In this document: in pieces, positions 34,817 to 43,074 of the stretch
Numbering within the stretch: the first letter of the stretch is position 1
Layout of the letters: each line of letters starts with the position of its first letter
From: Cellulophaga algicola DSM 14237
GTDB taxonomy: Bacteria; Bacteroidota; Bacteroidia; Flavobacteriales; Flavobacteriaceae
Length of the DNA: 64,000 bases
NCBI RefSeq assembly: GCF_000186265.1
Contig: NC_014934.1
Location: forward strand, 3,844,001-3,908,000
Reading direction: 5' to 3'
Program-made: the position numbers and the translations under genes
The notes under the pieces: generated by a model
The model's database searches: none
Told to the model about the DNA's origin: nothing
Seen by the model: only the letters and a program-made list of their open reading frames with translations

Positions 34817-35185
34817 ATGGAACTATTTTCTCACGGAAAAATTAAAAAAGCAGAAAAGCGTCATGCGCCTGAAGTATCAAAACAAACTGGATTTCCAAGT
34901 CCCGCTACACATTATTTAGAACCTTCTATCAACCTAGAGCAGGAACTTATTAGCAATGGCGATGCAACTTTTTATGTGCGAATAGATAGCGATGAATTGG
35001 CAGATTTTGCTATTTATAAACATGATGTTTTAATTATAGACCGTTCTTTTTATCCGAAGGAAAATAATTTAGCGCTAGTTATTGTAGAAGGGCAATTTAA
35101 GGTTATTCGGATTCCGCCTAAACAGACACAAGAAGAATTTACCCTGTGGGGTGTAATTACTTATATAATACATTCGTGCAAATGA
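34817..35185 (+). CDS. umuD: UmuD-like protein without the catalytic Ser/Lys dyad
   Basis: A 122-aa S24-fold protein aligned without gaps to E. coli UmuD through residue 98: the cleavage region TGFPSPA (E. coli CGFPSPA, site between 24 and 25) is at 24-30. Where UmuD has GDSM with nucleophile Ser60, this protein has SDEL with Glu60. Where UmuD has Lys97 (TVKK), this has Ile97 (KVIR). The loop before the last strand is about 17 residues shorter than in the 139-aa enzyme. So the fold is kept but self-cleavage should be impossible. The promoter (34774-34812) implies a leaderless mRNA. It overlaps umuC by ATGA. Confidence 0.88.
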   Translation: MELFSHGKIKKAEKRHAPEVSKQTGFPSPATHYLEPSINLEQELISNGDATFYVRIDSDELADFAIYKHDVLIIDRSFYPKENNLALVIVEGQFKVIRIPPKQTQEEFTLWGVITYIIHSCK

Positions 35186-36447
35186 TAGCATTAGTAGATT
35201 GTAATAGTTTTTATGCCTCTTGTGAATTGGTGTTTAGGCCAGATCTTATAGGAAGACCTGTAGTTGTATTAAGTAATAATGATGGATGTATTATTGCAGC
35301 AAATAAAGAGGCGAAAGCGCTAACTAATATCCCCATGTTTGAGCCTGTTTTTAAAATTAAAAAACAGCTGCTAGAACATAAGGTCGTTTTTTTTTCATCG
35401 AACTATACCTTGTATGGAGAAATGTCACAACGGGTGATCAATATTTTAAAGACTTTTTCGGCGCGGGTAGAAATTTATAGCATTGATGAGTCTTTTTTAG
35501 ATTTGAGTGATGTTCCAGAAGAAGAGTTAGAGCAATATGCACATCAAATTAAAGATACTATTTTTAAATATACAGGTTTGCCCGTTGGAGTGGGGATAGC
35601 ACGAACAAAAGTATTATCAAAATTAGCTAATAAAATAGCGAAGAAAGTACCTGATAAAAACTACGTGTGTGTCATCAATTCAGAAAAAGACCGTATAGAC
35701 GCCTTAAAATGGTGTGCTGTTAAAGATGTGTGGGGAATTGGCAGAAAACACAGTGAGCGTGTCATGAAAATTGGTGTGGCTACGGCTTATGATTTTTCTA
35801 AGCTTCCTTTGGCATGGGTTCGTAAAGAAATGACCGTCGTTGGAGAACGTACGTGGCGAGAACTTAATGGAGAAATAGCGATGGACTTTAGTATTGATTT
35901 AAAAAAGAAGAAAGCTATAGGTACGGCAAAATCATTTGGAAAAAAATTATCGGAGTTAGCTATTATAGAAGAAGCATGCTCTTATTATGTGGGCGAAGTT
36001 ACAGAAGTGCTTCGTGCACAAGGTTCTTGCGCAAGTGCATTACAAGTTTTTGTTACCACTAATTACCACAGCAACAAAGACAAGCAATACGCTAATAGTG
36101 TTACGGTACAATTAACTATTCCTACGAATGATACCTTTGTATTAATAAAGGAGGCTAAAAAAGCATTACACCTTATATATAGGTTAGGCTTCCGCTATAA
36201 AAAAGTAGGTGTTAATCTTTTAGGGATTATTCCAGAGCATTATGTACAAGGTAATTTGTTTGAAATTCCATCCGCATCAAAAAGTAAACTAACGAAAGTA
36301 GTAGATAGTTTAAACCTTAAATTTGGAAAATCTAAAGTGTCATCTGCCTTGGTAGGAACCCGAATTAAAGAATGGGAATTGATAAAAGAAGAACGAAGTC
36401 CTAGGTATACAACCCAGTGGAAAGAAATGTTACACATAAAAGGCTGA
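35182..36447 (+). CDS. umuC: Y-family DNA polymerase V catalytic subunit UmuC
   Basis: A 421-aa translesion polymerase. Palm motifs [15 protein letters not shown] and SIDESFLDL hold the catalytic Asp/Glu; [14 protein letters not shown] is the fingers region; [17 protein letters not shown] and a little-finger domain follow; and the tail [12 protein letters not shown] matches the DUF4113 end typical of UmuC. I chose ATG 35182, which forms an ATGA overlap with the umuD stop and begins the canonical MIALVDCN; an ORF opening 36 bp earlier would run through umuD. Full length and apparently active. Confidence 0.95.
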   Translation: MIALVDCNSFYASCELVFRPDLIGRPVVVLSNNDGCIIAANKEAKALTNIPMFEPVFKIKKQLLEHKVVFFSSNYTLYGEMSQRVINILKTFSARVEIYSIDESFLDLSDVPEEELEQYAHQIKDTIFKYTGLPVGVGIARTKVLSKLANKIAKKVPDKNYVCVINSEKDRIDALKWCAVKDVWGIGRKHSERVMKIGVATAYDFSKLPLAWVRKEMTVVGERTWRELNGEIAMDFSIDLKKKKAIGTAKSFGKKLSELAIIEEACSYYVGEVTEVLRAQGSCASALQVFVTTNYHSNKDKQYANSVTVQLTIPTNDTFVLIKEAKKALHLIYRLGFRYKKVGVNLLGIIPEHYVQGNLFEIPSASKSKLTKVVDSLNLKFGKSKVSSALVGTRIKEWELIKEERSPRYTTQWKEMLHIKG

Positions 36448-36538
36448 AATAGTAGCAGTACTAACGTCTATTATTTTTTATAAAAGTGTCAGCTATGGTT
36501 AAAAAACACCTCTCTTTGCAGTGATTAGCTTTTAAAAA

Positions 36539-36578
36539 TGACATCCTGTCAGTTTTGTTCTCTTGGCATATTGTTTGC
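36539..36578 (+). promoter_or_regulatory. Sigma54-like promoter with adjacent palindrome, dnaK
   Basis: TGGCAT-N5-TTGCC at 36564-36579 matches the -24/-12 layout of sigma54 promoters (GG at 36565-36566, GC at 36577-36578). The palindrome TGACA-TCC-TGTCA lies at 36539-36551, 12 bp upstream. No TANNTTTG element is found between 36448 and the ATG at 36629. No CIRCE (HrcA) site is present. Confidence 0.55.
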
Positions 36579-36628
36579 CAAATAGATAAGAGAATATAAA
36601 AAGCACTAATAATTAAATATAATAAGAG

Positions 36629-38533
36629 ATGAGTAAAATTATAGGAATAGATTTAGGAACTACAAACTCTTGCGTTTCTGTAATGGAAGGTAATGAAGCT
36701 GTTGTAATCCCTAATGCAGAAGGAAAAAGAACTACACCATCAGTTATCGCATTTGTAGAAGGTGGTGAGATTAAAGTAGGAGATCCTGCAAAAAGACAAG
36801 CAGTTACAAACCCAACCAAAACGATTTATTCTATTAAACGTTTTATGGGGAACAAATTCTCTGAATCTAGTACAGAAGCAAAGAGAGTACCTTATAAAGT
36901 AGTAAAAGGAGATAATGACACTCCAAGAGTAGATATTGATGGTCGTTTATATACGCCACAAGAATTATCTGCAATGATTCTTCAGAAAATGAAGAAAACT
37001 GCAGAAGACTATTTAGGTCAGACTGTAACAAGAGCGGTAATTACGGTTCCTGCATATTTTAACGATGCGCAAAGACAAGCAACAAAAGAAGCTGGTGAAA
37101 TTGCTGGTTTAACGGTAGAACGTATTATCAACGAACCAACTGCTGCATCTTTAGCATATGGTATGGATAAGAAAGATACCGATCAAAAAATTGTTGTTTT
37201 TGATTTTGGTGGTGGTACGCATGATGTTTCTATCCTTGAATTAGGAGATGGCGTTTTTGAAGTATTGGCTACAGATGGTGATACTCACTTAGGTGGTGAT
37301 GATGTTGATCAAAAAATTATTGATTGGTTAGCGGATGAGTTTAAAGGGGAAGAAAGTATTGATTTACGTGATGATGCAATGGCTTTACAACGTTTACGTG
37401 AAGCTGCTGAAAAAGCGAAAATTGAATTATCTTCTTCTGCATCAACAGAAATTAACTTGCCATATGTAACGGCTACTGCTAGTGGACCTAAGCATTTAGT
37501 TCGTACATTGACTTTAGCTAAATTTAATCAATTAATTGATGATTTAGTAAAAAGAACTATTGAGCCTTGTGCTACAGCATTAAAAAATGCAGGTTTATCT
37601 AAAAGTGATATCGATGAAATTATCTTAGTTGGTGGTTCTACAAGAATCCCTGCTGTTGTTGAAGCTGTTGAGAAATTCTTCGGTAAAAAACCATCAAAAG
37701 GTGTTAACCCTGATGAAGTTGTAGCGGTAGGTGCTGCAATTCAAGGTGGTGTTTTAACAGGAGATGTTAAAGATGTATTATTATTAGATGTTACTCCATT
37801 ATCATTAGGTATTGAAACTATGGGTGGTGTAATGACAAAGTTGATTGAAGCGAATACAACGATTCCTACTAAGAAATCTCAAGTATTCTCTACAGCTGCA
37901 GACAATCAGCCATCAGTAGAAATTCACGTTTTACAAGGTGAAAGACCAATGGCGGCAGATAACAAAAATATCGGACGTTTCCATTTAGATGGTATTCCAC
38001 CAGCACAAAGAGGAACACCTCAAATTGAAGTAACTTTTGATATTGATGCTAATGGTATTATTAAAGTATCAGCAACAGATAAAGCTACGAACAAAACGCA
38101 GGATATTAGAATTGAAGCTTCTTCAGGTTTAACAGAAGAAGAAATTAAGAAAATGAAAGCAGAAGCAGAAGCTAATGCTGAGTCTGATAAAAAACTTAAA
38201 GAAACTGCTGATAAATTAAACGAAGCTGATGGAATGATCTTCCAAACAGAAAAGCAATTAGCTGAATTTGGTGATAAATTATCTGATGATAAGAAAAAAC
38301 CAGTAGAAGATGCTTTAACGGAATTAAAAGCAGCATATGAGTTGAAAGACATCGCTGTTATTGCTCCAGCTTTAGATAAGATTAACGAAGCTTGGAAAGT
38401 TGCCTCTGAAGAAATGTACAAAGCGCAAGCTGAAGGACAAGGTGGTGCTGCTCCAGGACCAGATGCTGCTGCAGGTGCAGAATCAGCTGAAGGTGATAAC
38501 GTAGAAGACGTAGATTTCGAAGAAGTTAAGTAA
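36629..38533 (+). CDS. dnaK: Molecular chaperone DnaK (Hsp70)
   Basis: A 634-aa Hsp70: ATPase domain (residues 1-380) with [34 protein letters not shown] and the LVGGSTRIP motif; interdomain linker [13 protein letters not shown]; substrate-binding beta domain; helical lid (about 505-600) and an Ala/Gly-rich tail ending in EDVDFEEVK. It folds and protects proteins with DnaJ and GrpE, neither of which is next to it. It is transcribed alone from a sigma54-like promoter and closed by two tandem terminators. Codon use looks like that of a highly expressed gene. Confidence 0.98.
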   Translation: MSKIIGIDLGTTNSCVSVMEGNEAVVIPNAEGKRTTPSVIAFVEGGEIKVGDPAKRQAVTNPTKTIYSIKRFMGNKFSESSTEAKRVPYKVVKGDNDTPRVDIDGRLYTPQELSAMILQKMKKTAEDYLGQTVTRAVITVPAYFNDAQRQATKEAGEIAGLTVERIINEPTAASLAYGMDKKDTDQKIVVFDFGGGTHDVSILELGDGVFEVLATDGDTHLGGDDVDQKIIDWLADEFKGEESIDLRDDAMALQRLREAAEKAKIELSSSASTEINLPYVTATASGPKHLVRTLTLAKFNQLIDDLVKRTIEPCATALKNAGLSKSDIDEIILVGGSTRIPAVVEAVEKFFGKKPSKGVNPDEVVAVGAAIQGGVLTGDVKDVLLLDVTPLSLGIETMGGVMTKLIEANTTIPTKKSQVFSTAADNQPSVEIHVLQGERPMAADNKNIGRFHLDGIPPAQRGTPQIEVTFDIDANGIIKVSATDKATNKTQDIRIEASSGLTEEEIKKMKAEAEANAESDKKLKETADKLNEADGMIFQTEKQLAEFGDKLSDDKKKPVEDALTELKAAYELKDIAVIAPALDKINEAWKVASEEMYKAQAEGQGGAAPGPDAAAGAESAEGDNVEDVDFEEVK

Positions 38534-38621
38534 GCAACAAACTATTTTCGTTACAAACGAAAATATGTGAATCGCTTATCCCGATGCAAATCTGGATCTT
38601 TTGAAAAAACACGATTAGAAG

Positions 38622-38654
38622 AAAACTCCAACGGTATTAGTTGGAGTTTTTTTT
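38622..38654 (+). terminator. First dnaK terminator
   Basis: Arms 38622-38632 and 38640-38650 (11 bp, perfect) with a 7-nt loop and a run of eight T. It lies in the first copy of the tandem duplication. Confidence 0.88.
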
Positions 38655-38729
38655 GTTTGTAAACGAAAATGTGTGAATCGCTTATCCCGATGCAAATCGG
38701 GATCATTTAAAAAAAAAATACGATGAGAA

Positions 38730-38765
38730 AATAACTCCGACTATATCAGTTGGGGTTATTTTTTT
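38730..38765 (+). terminator. Second, diverged dnaK terminator
   Basis: Arms 38730-38741 and 38749-38760 pair over 12 bp with two G-U wobbles, followed by a T run. It is the equivalent of the 38622 terminator in the second repeat copy; both differences from the first keep pairing. Confidence 0.8.
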
Positions 38766-38882
38766 GTTTTAAAAGGAAGTAAGAAATGTGTAATTGTGCT
38801 CAGTTTTTGAGTATATAGTTATTGGTTTTAGAATTATCACAATTAATTAATATTCCTTAAATGCTTTTCATAGAATAACTAC

Positions 38883-38890
38883 TAAATTTG
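38883..38890 (+). promoter_or_regulatory. -7 element directly before the 38895 gene
   Basis: TAAATTTG matches TANNTTTG and is separated from the ATG at 38895 by four bases, the same arrangement as at umuD and the CvfB-like gene. No clear TTG is seen 17-23 bp upstream. Confidence 0.5.
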
Positions 38891-38894
38891 TGGT

Positions 38895-39836
38895 ATGATA
38901 AAAAACTACCCTTTAAAAATGTTGAGAACTTTTCTGGTACCAGCTTTTATGTTTGCGGCTTTGACGGCAAGCGCCCAAAAGGCAAAAATTTTTACGATTT
39001 CTGATTTTGATTTAGTAGGAAAAGTAAAGACCTGTTTTGTAATTACCGATTACGGAAAAGAAGAATTCAATTTTAATGAGAAGGGAGTACTCACAAAGCT
39101 TACCACGCGTTATAATGAGGCCGATTATGATATTACGTATTACCGATTCGTAAATGAGGAAATAAGCGAAAAAAGAGTTGAGAATTACCGAGATGGTGTT
39201 TTTGATAAAAGTACTTCAATTGCTAATATTTATAGTTACGATAGCATTCCATCCGGTAAAAAAATAACAGAAAACATAATTTCATATACCAAAGAATTTT
39301 TAGATCAGTACGAGTACTTCTATGATGCAGCAGATAAGTTGGTAGAAATTAAGCGGAATAATGACAGTGGTATAGAAAGTACAATGGTAACCTATACCAC
39401 AGATAAAGGAGAAGCAACAACGACATACACGATAAATAATGAAGTACAAAAAACGGTGCGTGTGTCGGACCGTAAAACAAAATTGAAAGGCGTACAACGT
39501 ATTGAGTTAACTAAAGAATTTTTAGAAGGAAAGCCTTCAAAAGCACTAGAGCAAATTTTTAATCAACAGGATAAGGTAGTTTCCGAGAATTTCTTTGATT
39601 TTGATACAAGCACTAATGCTTTCTTTTCAAAAGAATTAAAGACCTACAGCTACAATACGTTAGGTATGCTTACCGAAGTAAAAACACAACATGGTAAACT
39701 GGTAAGCACAAAAGAATATATCTACCAGTATGACAATGGTGATAAAGGCAATTGGATCAAACAGATTATAACCCCAGACAATACATTTATCAGCCGTAAA
39801 ATAAAATACTATGAGGTGGCTGCAATAGAAGAGTAG
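38895..39836 (+). CDS. Secreted protein with YD-like repeats, function unknown
   Basis: A 313-aa exported protein. A signal peptide ends at ...ALTASA before Q28 counted from the first ATG. The mature part is a series of short strand-turn units with Tyr/Asp pairs (FNFNEKGVLTKL, YEYFYDAADKLVEI, YSYNTLGMLTEV), reminiscent of RHS/YD-type repeats. No enzymatic motif. Two starts are possible: 38895 fits a leaderless mRNA, while 38919 gives a shorter n-region (MLRTFLVPAF). Confidence 0.75.
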   Translation: MIKNYPLKMLRTFLVPAFMFAALTASAQKAKIFTISDFDLVGKVKTCFVITDYGKEEFNFNEKGVLTKLTTRYNEADYDITYYRFVNEEISEKRVENYRDGVFDKSTSIANIYSYDSIPSGKKITENIISYTKEFLDQYEYFYDAADKLVEIKRNNDSGIESTMVTYTTDKGEATTTYTINNEVQKTVRVSDRKTKLKGVQRIELTKEFLEGKPSKALEQIFNQQDKVVSENFFDFDTSTNAFFSKELKTYSYNTLGMLTEVKTQHGKLVSTKEYIYQYDNGDKGNWIKQIITPDNTFISRKIKYYEVAAIEE

Positions 39837-39911
39837 GTTTCTTATTTTTTTACTGAATATTTTGAGGGTTTTTATAAAATAATTTGAAAAAAAAACAATT
39901 AAATTAAATTG

Positions 39912-40706
39912 ATGAAACGACTGCGAAATACCGGAATTTACTATCTATTTTTTGGTGTTTTATTGGCCTTGAGTTTTGTTTTTACCAACTTATGGCCTAT
40001 AGCTATAGTGGGGTTTCTGCTTTTAATTCTGTTTTTTATTTTAAAATATATTTTCAGAAAATCGGTAGTTCAAACTTCGCTTAACAAGCGTAAACTTCAA
40101 CTATCGGACTTCTTTTTAATTATTTTTCCATTTATATATGTGATATTAATTTCTTGGTATGTTTGGAGGCCCTATAGGCAGACTATTATTTTACCAAATT
40201 CTTACAAAGGTATTGTTGCCATAAAATACGATGAAATTAAGGCTCAAAATGAAATCTGGACGAACACTTTTTTCGGCCTATGTGGTTCTAGATTGATAAA
40301 AGTTAATACTTCTGGAGTGGCAAGAACTTCTTTTAAGTTTCATAACAATTCAATTCCCATTCTCGGTATAAAGCAGTTGAATTATAATCGCGGAGGATTA
40401 AAAATTTATCATGAAAATAATCTTGACGATGAAATAGTAGAAGGATTTGATGGTACTTGGTTTGTTGGTGCTAGCGCTAAAGAAGGTGGGAAACAAATTT
40501 ATAGCACTAATTATAGCTATTATCCTTTGATGATTTTTGTAGTGGCACCACCAGAAAATTATTTTGATTATTTTATGACAGAAAAAGAAATAGAAATTTG
40601 GGTAGCAGAAGAAAAGAAGAAGCATCCTAATTCTTATATAGAACGGCCAATCACTAAATTAAATGCTAAAAACATTGAGTTTTTAAGAAGGGTTGGTATT
40701 TTATAA
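39912..40706 (+). CDS. Membrane-anchored protein of unknown function
   Basis: A 264-aa protein from the ATG at 39912 (a TTG one codon earlier is ignored). Two hydrophobic spans cover about residues 8-47 (YYLFFGVLLALSFVF; IAIVGFLLLILFFIL) and a third about 65-82, followed by an extracytoplasmic beta-rich domain of about 170 residues without a recognised motif. Similar domain organisation to the genes around it is not evident. The gap after it holds a weak hairpin at 40719-40746. Confidence 0.7.
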   Translation: MKRLRNTGIYYLFFGVLLALSFVFTNLWPIAIVGFLLLILFFILKYIFRKSVVQTSLNKRKLQLSDFFLIIFPFIYVILISWYVWRPYRQTIILPNSYKGIVAIKYDEIKAQNEIWTNTFFGLCGSRLIKVNTSGVARTSFKFHNNSIPILGIKQLNYNRGGLKIYHENNLDDEIVEGFDGTWFVGASAKEGGKQIYSTNYSYYPLMIFVVAPPENYFDYFMTEKEIEIWVAEEKKKHPNSYIERPITKLNAKNIEFLRRVGIL

Positions 40707-40718
40707 CGAAAACAGAAC

Positions 40719-40746
40719 CTGTTATTTCAGTATGCTGTGATAACAG
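40719..40746 (+). terminator. Weak stem-loop, possible terminator
   Basis: CTGTTAT (40719-40725) pairs with ATAACAG (40740-40746) around a 14-nt loop; an imperfect T-rich stretch follows (40750-40757). It lies between two plus-strand genes. Confidence 0.35.
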
Positions 40747-40771
40747 ACATTATTTTTTAATTATTTATTTT

Positions 40772-41146
40772 ATGGCTATCAAAACAGTAGAAGGAATATA
40801 CGAGATTATAGGTTATAATCAAGATAAAGATCATTCAGGTTATACTGGATACTTGCGATTAATTGTGACTAGTAAGAACCGTGTAGATGCTATCTGGACG
40901 ATAGGAGGTGAGCAAACGCAAACTGGAAAGGGGTTTTTTAAAGATGACGTTCTAGTCATTAACTTTTCATATCGTGGAGAATTAAAAAATAGACCTAAAA
41001 CCTTTAAAGGTGTTGTGGTGTACAAAATTATAAATGACAATGTTCTAGATGGCTTTTGGTCCGAGAAATTTGGGGATGATGACTATTTGGGTTTTGAAGA
41101 AGGGAGAAGACTATCGGTAGAAGAAGTTTCTCAATTGAAACTGTAG
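40772..41146 (+). CDS. Small beta-rich protein, function unknown
   Basis: A 124-aa soluble protein, no signal peptide or membrane segment. It is predicted to be mostly beta strand, with a repeated aromatic-Gly pattern (GYLRLIVTSKNRVDAIWTIGG, quoted in part: GYLRLIVTSKN) suggesting a small barrel. The C-terminus is acidic. I do not recognise the family. Confidence 0.65.
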   Translation: MAIKTVEGIYEIIGYNQDKDHSGYTGYLRLIVTSKNRVDAIWTIGGEQTQTGKGFFKDDVLVINFSYRGELKNRPKTFKGVVVYKIINDNVLDGFWSEKFGDDDYLGFEEGRRLSVEEVSQLKL

Positions 41147-41260
41147 CGGTTTTAATTAGACTTGCTTCATCACTCTAATTGACCGTGTATTTTTATTTTA
41201 CATTTGATTCTTGAATGTTTTTATTTACTACTTGTTAGTGAGACTCAAATTTTTGAACTT

Positions 41261-41349
41261 ACCATCAACCATCAACCATCAACCATCAACCATCAACCAT
41301 CAACCATCAACCATCAACCATCAACCATCAACCATCAACCATCAACCAT
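41261..41349. repeat. Heptanucleotide tandem repeat (ACCATCA), 12.7 copies
   Basis: 89 bp of perfect period-7 sequence, unit ACCATCA on the plus strand and TGATGGT on the minus strand. It begins in the convergent gap after the 41146 stop and runs into the last codons of the GNAT gene at 41328-41888. The unit resembles the short tandemly repeated repetitive sequences known from cyanobacteria. Copy number is probably variable. Confidence 0.95.
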
Positions 41350-41888
41350 TCTTCTTTTAAAAGTCCGTAGCAGCACGTATTACGTTTAAATCCATCTAAT
41401 AAATACACATTATTCCGTAAGACACCTTCTAGAACGCAGCCCAATTTTTCTACTGCTTTACGGGAGGCAATGTTGCGTTCATCTATCCTAAATTCTATTT
41501 TTTCCATGTGTAATGTTGTGAAGGCGTACTGGAGCATTAAAGCTTTCATTTGAGTATTTAATCCGGTGCCATGAAATTCTCTCCCAATCCAAGTAGCGCC
41601 AATCTCTAGTGTTTTATTTTTCCAATTGATGTTCATGAAACGGGTGCTGCCAGCATAGCTGCTAATTCTTTTATCATATACAATAAACGGAATGCTAGTT
41701 TCTGCATCTTGGTATTGTAAAGCAATCTTCACATAGTTTTCTAAAGCTGCGGGAGTTTCAATTGCAGAGGGGGAGTATTGTACCAATTTAGGCTGTTTAG
41801 CAATAGAGTAGAGGTATTGAAAATTTTCCAAGCTCAGTGGTACAAGTTTTACAAAATCGTTTTCTAGTATAATGGCTTCTGTTTTCAT
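41328..41888 (-). CDS. RimJ/RimL-type GNAT acetyltransferase with repeat-encoded C-terminus
   Basis: A 186-aa acetyltransferase of the RimJ/RimL type (N-terminal acetylation of proteins or small amines). EIGATWIGREFHGTGLN is the strand and acetyl-CoA loop, KIEFRIDERNIASRKAVEKLGC the characteristic helix. The final residues (LMVDG after EEW) and the TGA stop are all encoded by the heptamer repeat at 41261-41349, so the original end has been replaced. It overlaps the esterase gene by 4 bp. Confidence 0.85.
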   Translation of the reverse strand: MKTEAIILENDFVKLVPLSLENFQYLYSIAKQPKLVQYSPSAIETPAALENYVKIALQYQDAETSIPFIVYDKRISSYAGSTRFMNINWKNKTLEIGATWIGREFHGTGLNTQMKALMLQYAFTTLHMEKIEFRIDERNIASRKAVEKLGCVLEGVLRNNVYLLDGFKRNTCCYGLLKEEWLMVDG

Positions 41889-42532
41889 TTAACTAAACTA
41901 TTAATAATATCTTTCCTTACTTCATGTCCTCCTTCAAAAGTGATGATTTCTGCTTTGTCATTGAACAAGGTTGCTATTCTTTTAGATTCAGATTGCATAC
42001 GTTCTTCATTTAAATATTCATCTTTAGTGCCAATAATAACTTTTACTTGCGTTTTATGGTCTTCTAAAAACTTAAATTTTTCAGGAGTTATTTCGTTAGG
42101 TATTCCTCCGGCATACAGTATTAGTTGCGTACATTTTATGTGGTTTAAGGTGGCCCATCTGGAGGCTATGGAAACTCCTTGAGAAAATCCGAAAACAATA
42201 ATATTAGTGTTTTCTGGGATTTCTTCTGCAGCAAGGACAGCATCTAAATAATTAGAAACATTTTTCATTTCTAATAGAGTATTCTCTTTGGTAAGCCAAC
42301 TAGCGCCAACATGTACATACTTTTTGTTTAAATAGTATTTAGAAGGTGCTTGCGGAGCAATGATATAGTTTTCTTCTGGATTCAATTCATTAAAATACTT
42401 TAGAAAGTACCTACTCAAATAACCAATACCATGGAAAACAATCCAAACATTTTTTGTTTTTTTAGTACGTGTATTTAGGGTTTCATAGGTATTGCTTGTG
42501 GTATAGGAAACTTGTTTTTCTGTGGTGTTCAT
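41885..42532 (-). CDS. Alpha/beta hydrolase (carboxylesterase/phospholipase type)
   Basis: A 215-aa cytosolic hydrolase. The nucleophile elbow is FGFSQGVS, the catalytic Asp lies in IGTKDEYL and the His in EGGHEVR; the N-terminal FHGIGYLSRYF provides the oxyanion hole. The layout fits the YpfH/LYPLA-like carboxylesterases acting on short acyl esters. It is cotranscribed with the GNAT gene downstream (4-bp overlap). Confidence 0.88.
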   Translation of the reverse strand: MNTTEKQVSYTTSNTYETLNTRTKKTKNVWIVFHGIGYLSRYFLKYFNELNPEENYIIAPQAPSKYYLNKKYVHVGASWLTKENTLLEMKNVSNYLDAVLAAEEIPENTNIIVFGFSQGVSIASRWATLNHIKCTQLILYAGGIPNEITPEKFKFLEDHKTQVKVIIGTKDEYLNEERMQSESKRIATLFNDKAEIITFEGGHEVRKDIINSLVK

Positions 42533-42562
42533 TTCAATTTTTTATAGAATAGGTATTCAGTC

Positions 42563-42641
42563 ATGAAATTTAAAAAAGAATATTCAAATTGCGCTTGTAA
42601 TCATTGCTTTTGTTGTTCTAGGAATCGTTAATTTTACATAA
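42563..42641 (+). pseudogene. Possible frameshifted small membrane peptide
   Basis: From ATG 42563, frame 0 gives an unlikely 22-codon Cys-rich peptide. If the A6 run at 42571-42576 is read one base short, the frame becomes MKFKKNIQIALVIIAFVV and then LGIVNFT*, a well-formed single-span membrane peptide of 25 residues ending ten bases before the thioesterase ATG. It may be a recent one-base insertion, a sequencing error or slippage on the A run; the present frame is broken. Confidence 0.35.
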
Positions 42642-42650
42642 AATGATTTT

Positions 42651-43073
42651 ATGGAAGATTTTAAAGAGAAAATACTAAAGATTTGCAATGATACTACCAA
42701 AGGTACATTGATGGAAACTTTAGATATTACTTATGTTGATGTTGGAGAAAATTATTTAGTAGGTAAAATGCCGGTAACACCAAAAGTGTTTCAGCCAGAC
42801 GGTATTTTGCATGGAGGAGCTATGGTGGCTCTTGCAGAAAGTGTAGGAAGTGCGGCATCGTATATATTTTTAAATGCACAAGAAGTTACCGTTCGGGGAT
42901 TAGAAATCTCTGCAAATCATGTAAAAAGTATTCGTGAGGGTTTTGTCTATGCAAAAGCAATAATCATTCATAAGGGGAGAACCACCCAAGTTTGGGATAT
43001 TAAACTTACTGATGCCAATGATAATTTAATATCTATTTGTAAACTTACGACCATATCATTACCTAAAAAGTAA
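42651..43073 (+). CDS. menI: PaaI-type hotdog thioesterase, likely DHNA-CoA hydrolase
   Basis: A 140-aa hotdog-fold thioesterase. PDGILHGGAMVALAESVGS holds the HGG and Glu of the PaaI/YdiI family. It directly precedes menF (1-bp gap), so it most likely releases 1,4-dihydroxy-2-naphthoate from its CoA ester in menaquinone synthesis. The specific role is inferred from position. It is the first gene of the men run; its start is divergent from the esterase gene. Confidence 0.8.
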   Translation: MEDFKEKILKICNDTTKGTLMETLDITYVDVGENYLVGKMPVTPKVFQPDGILHGGAMVALAESVGSAASYIFLNAQEVTVRGLEISANHVKSIREGFVYAKAIIIHKGRTTQVWDIKLTDANDNLISICKLTTISLPKK

Positions 43074-43074
43074 T

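Larger units (their letters stand above)
38555..38766. repeat. 106-bp tandem duplication containing terminators
   Basis: Unit 1 (38555-38660) and unit 2 (38661-38766) both begin AAACGAAAAT, continue with a near-identical 30-bp stretch including the hairpin ATCCCGAT-N-ATCGGGAT (perfect in unit 2, decayed in unit 1), and end with a terminator hairpin. The two diverge more in the second half. The other sequence in the 361-bp gap (38534-38894) shows no gene. Confidence 0.8.

Noticed and set aside
38020-38421. 133-codon ORF antisense to dnaK
   Set aside because: A shadow of the strongly biased dnaK coding frame, Ser/Leu-rich as expected from reverse translation.
41261-41349. CRISPR array
   Set aside because: The repeats are contiguous 7-mers without spacers and no cas gene is present.
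41204-41389. 61-codon ORF through the heptamer repeat
   Set aside because: It is simply the translation of the tandem repeat; the flanking codons have no protein-like character.
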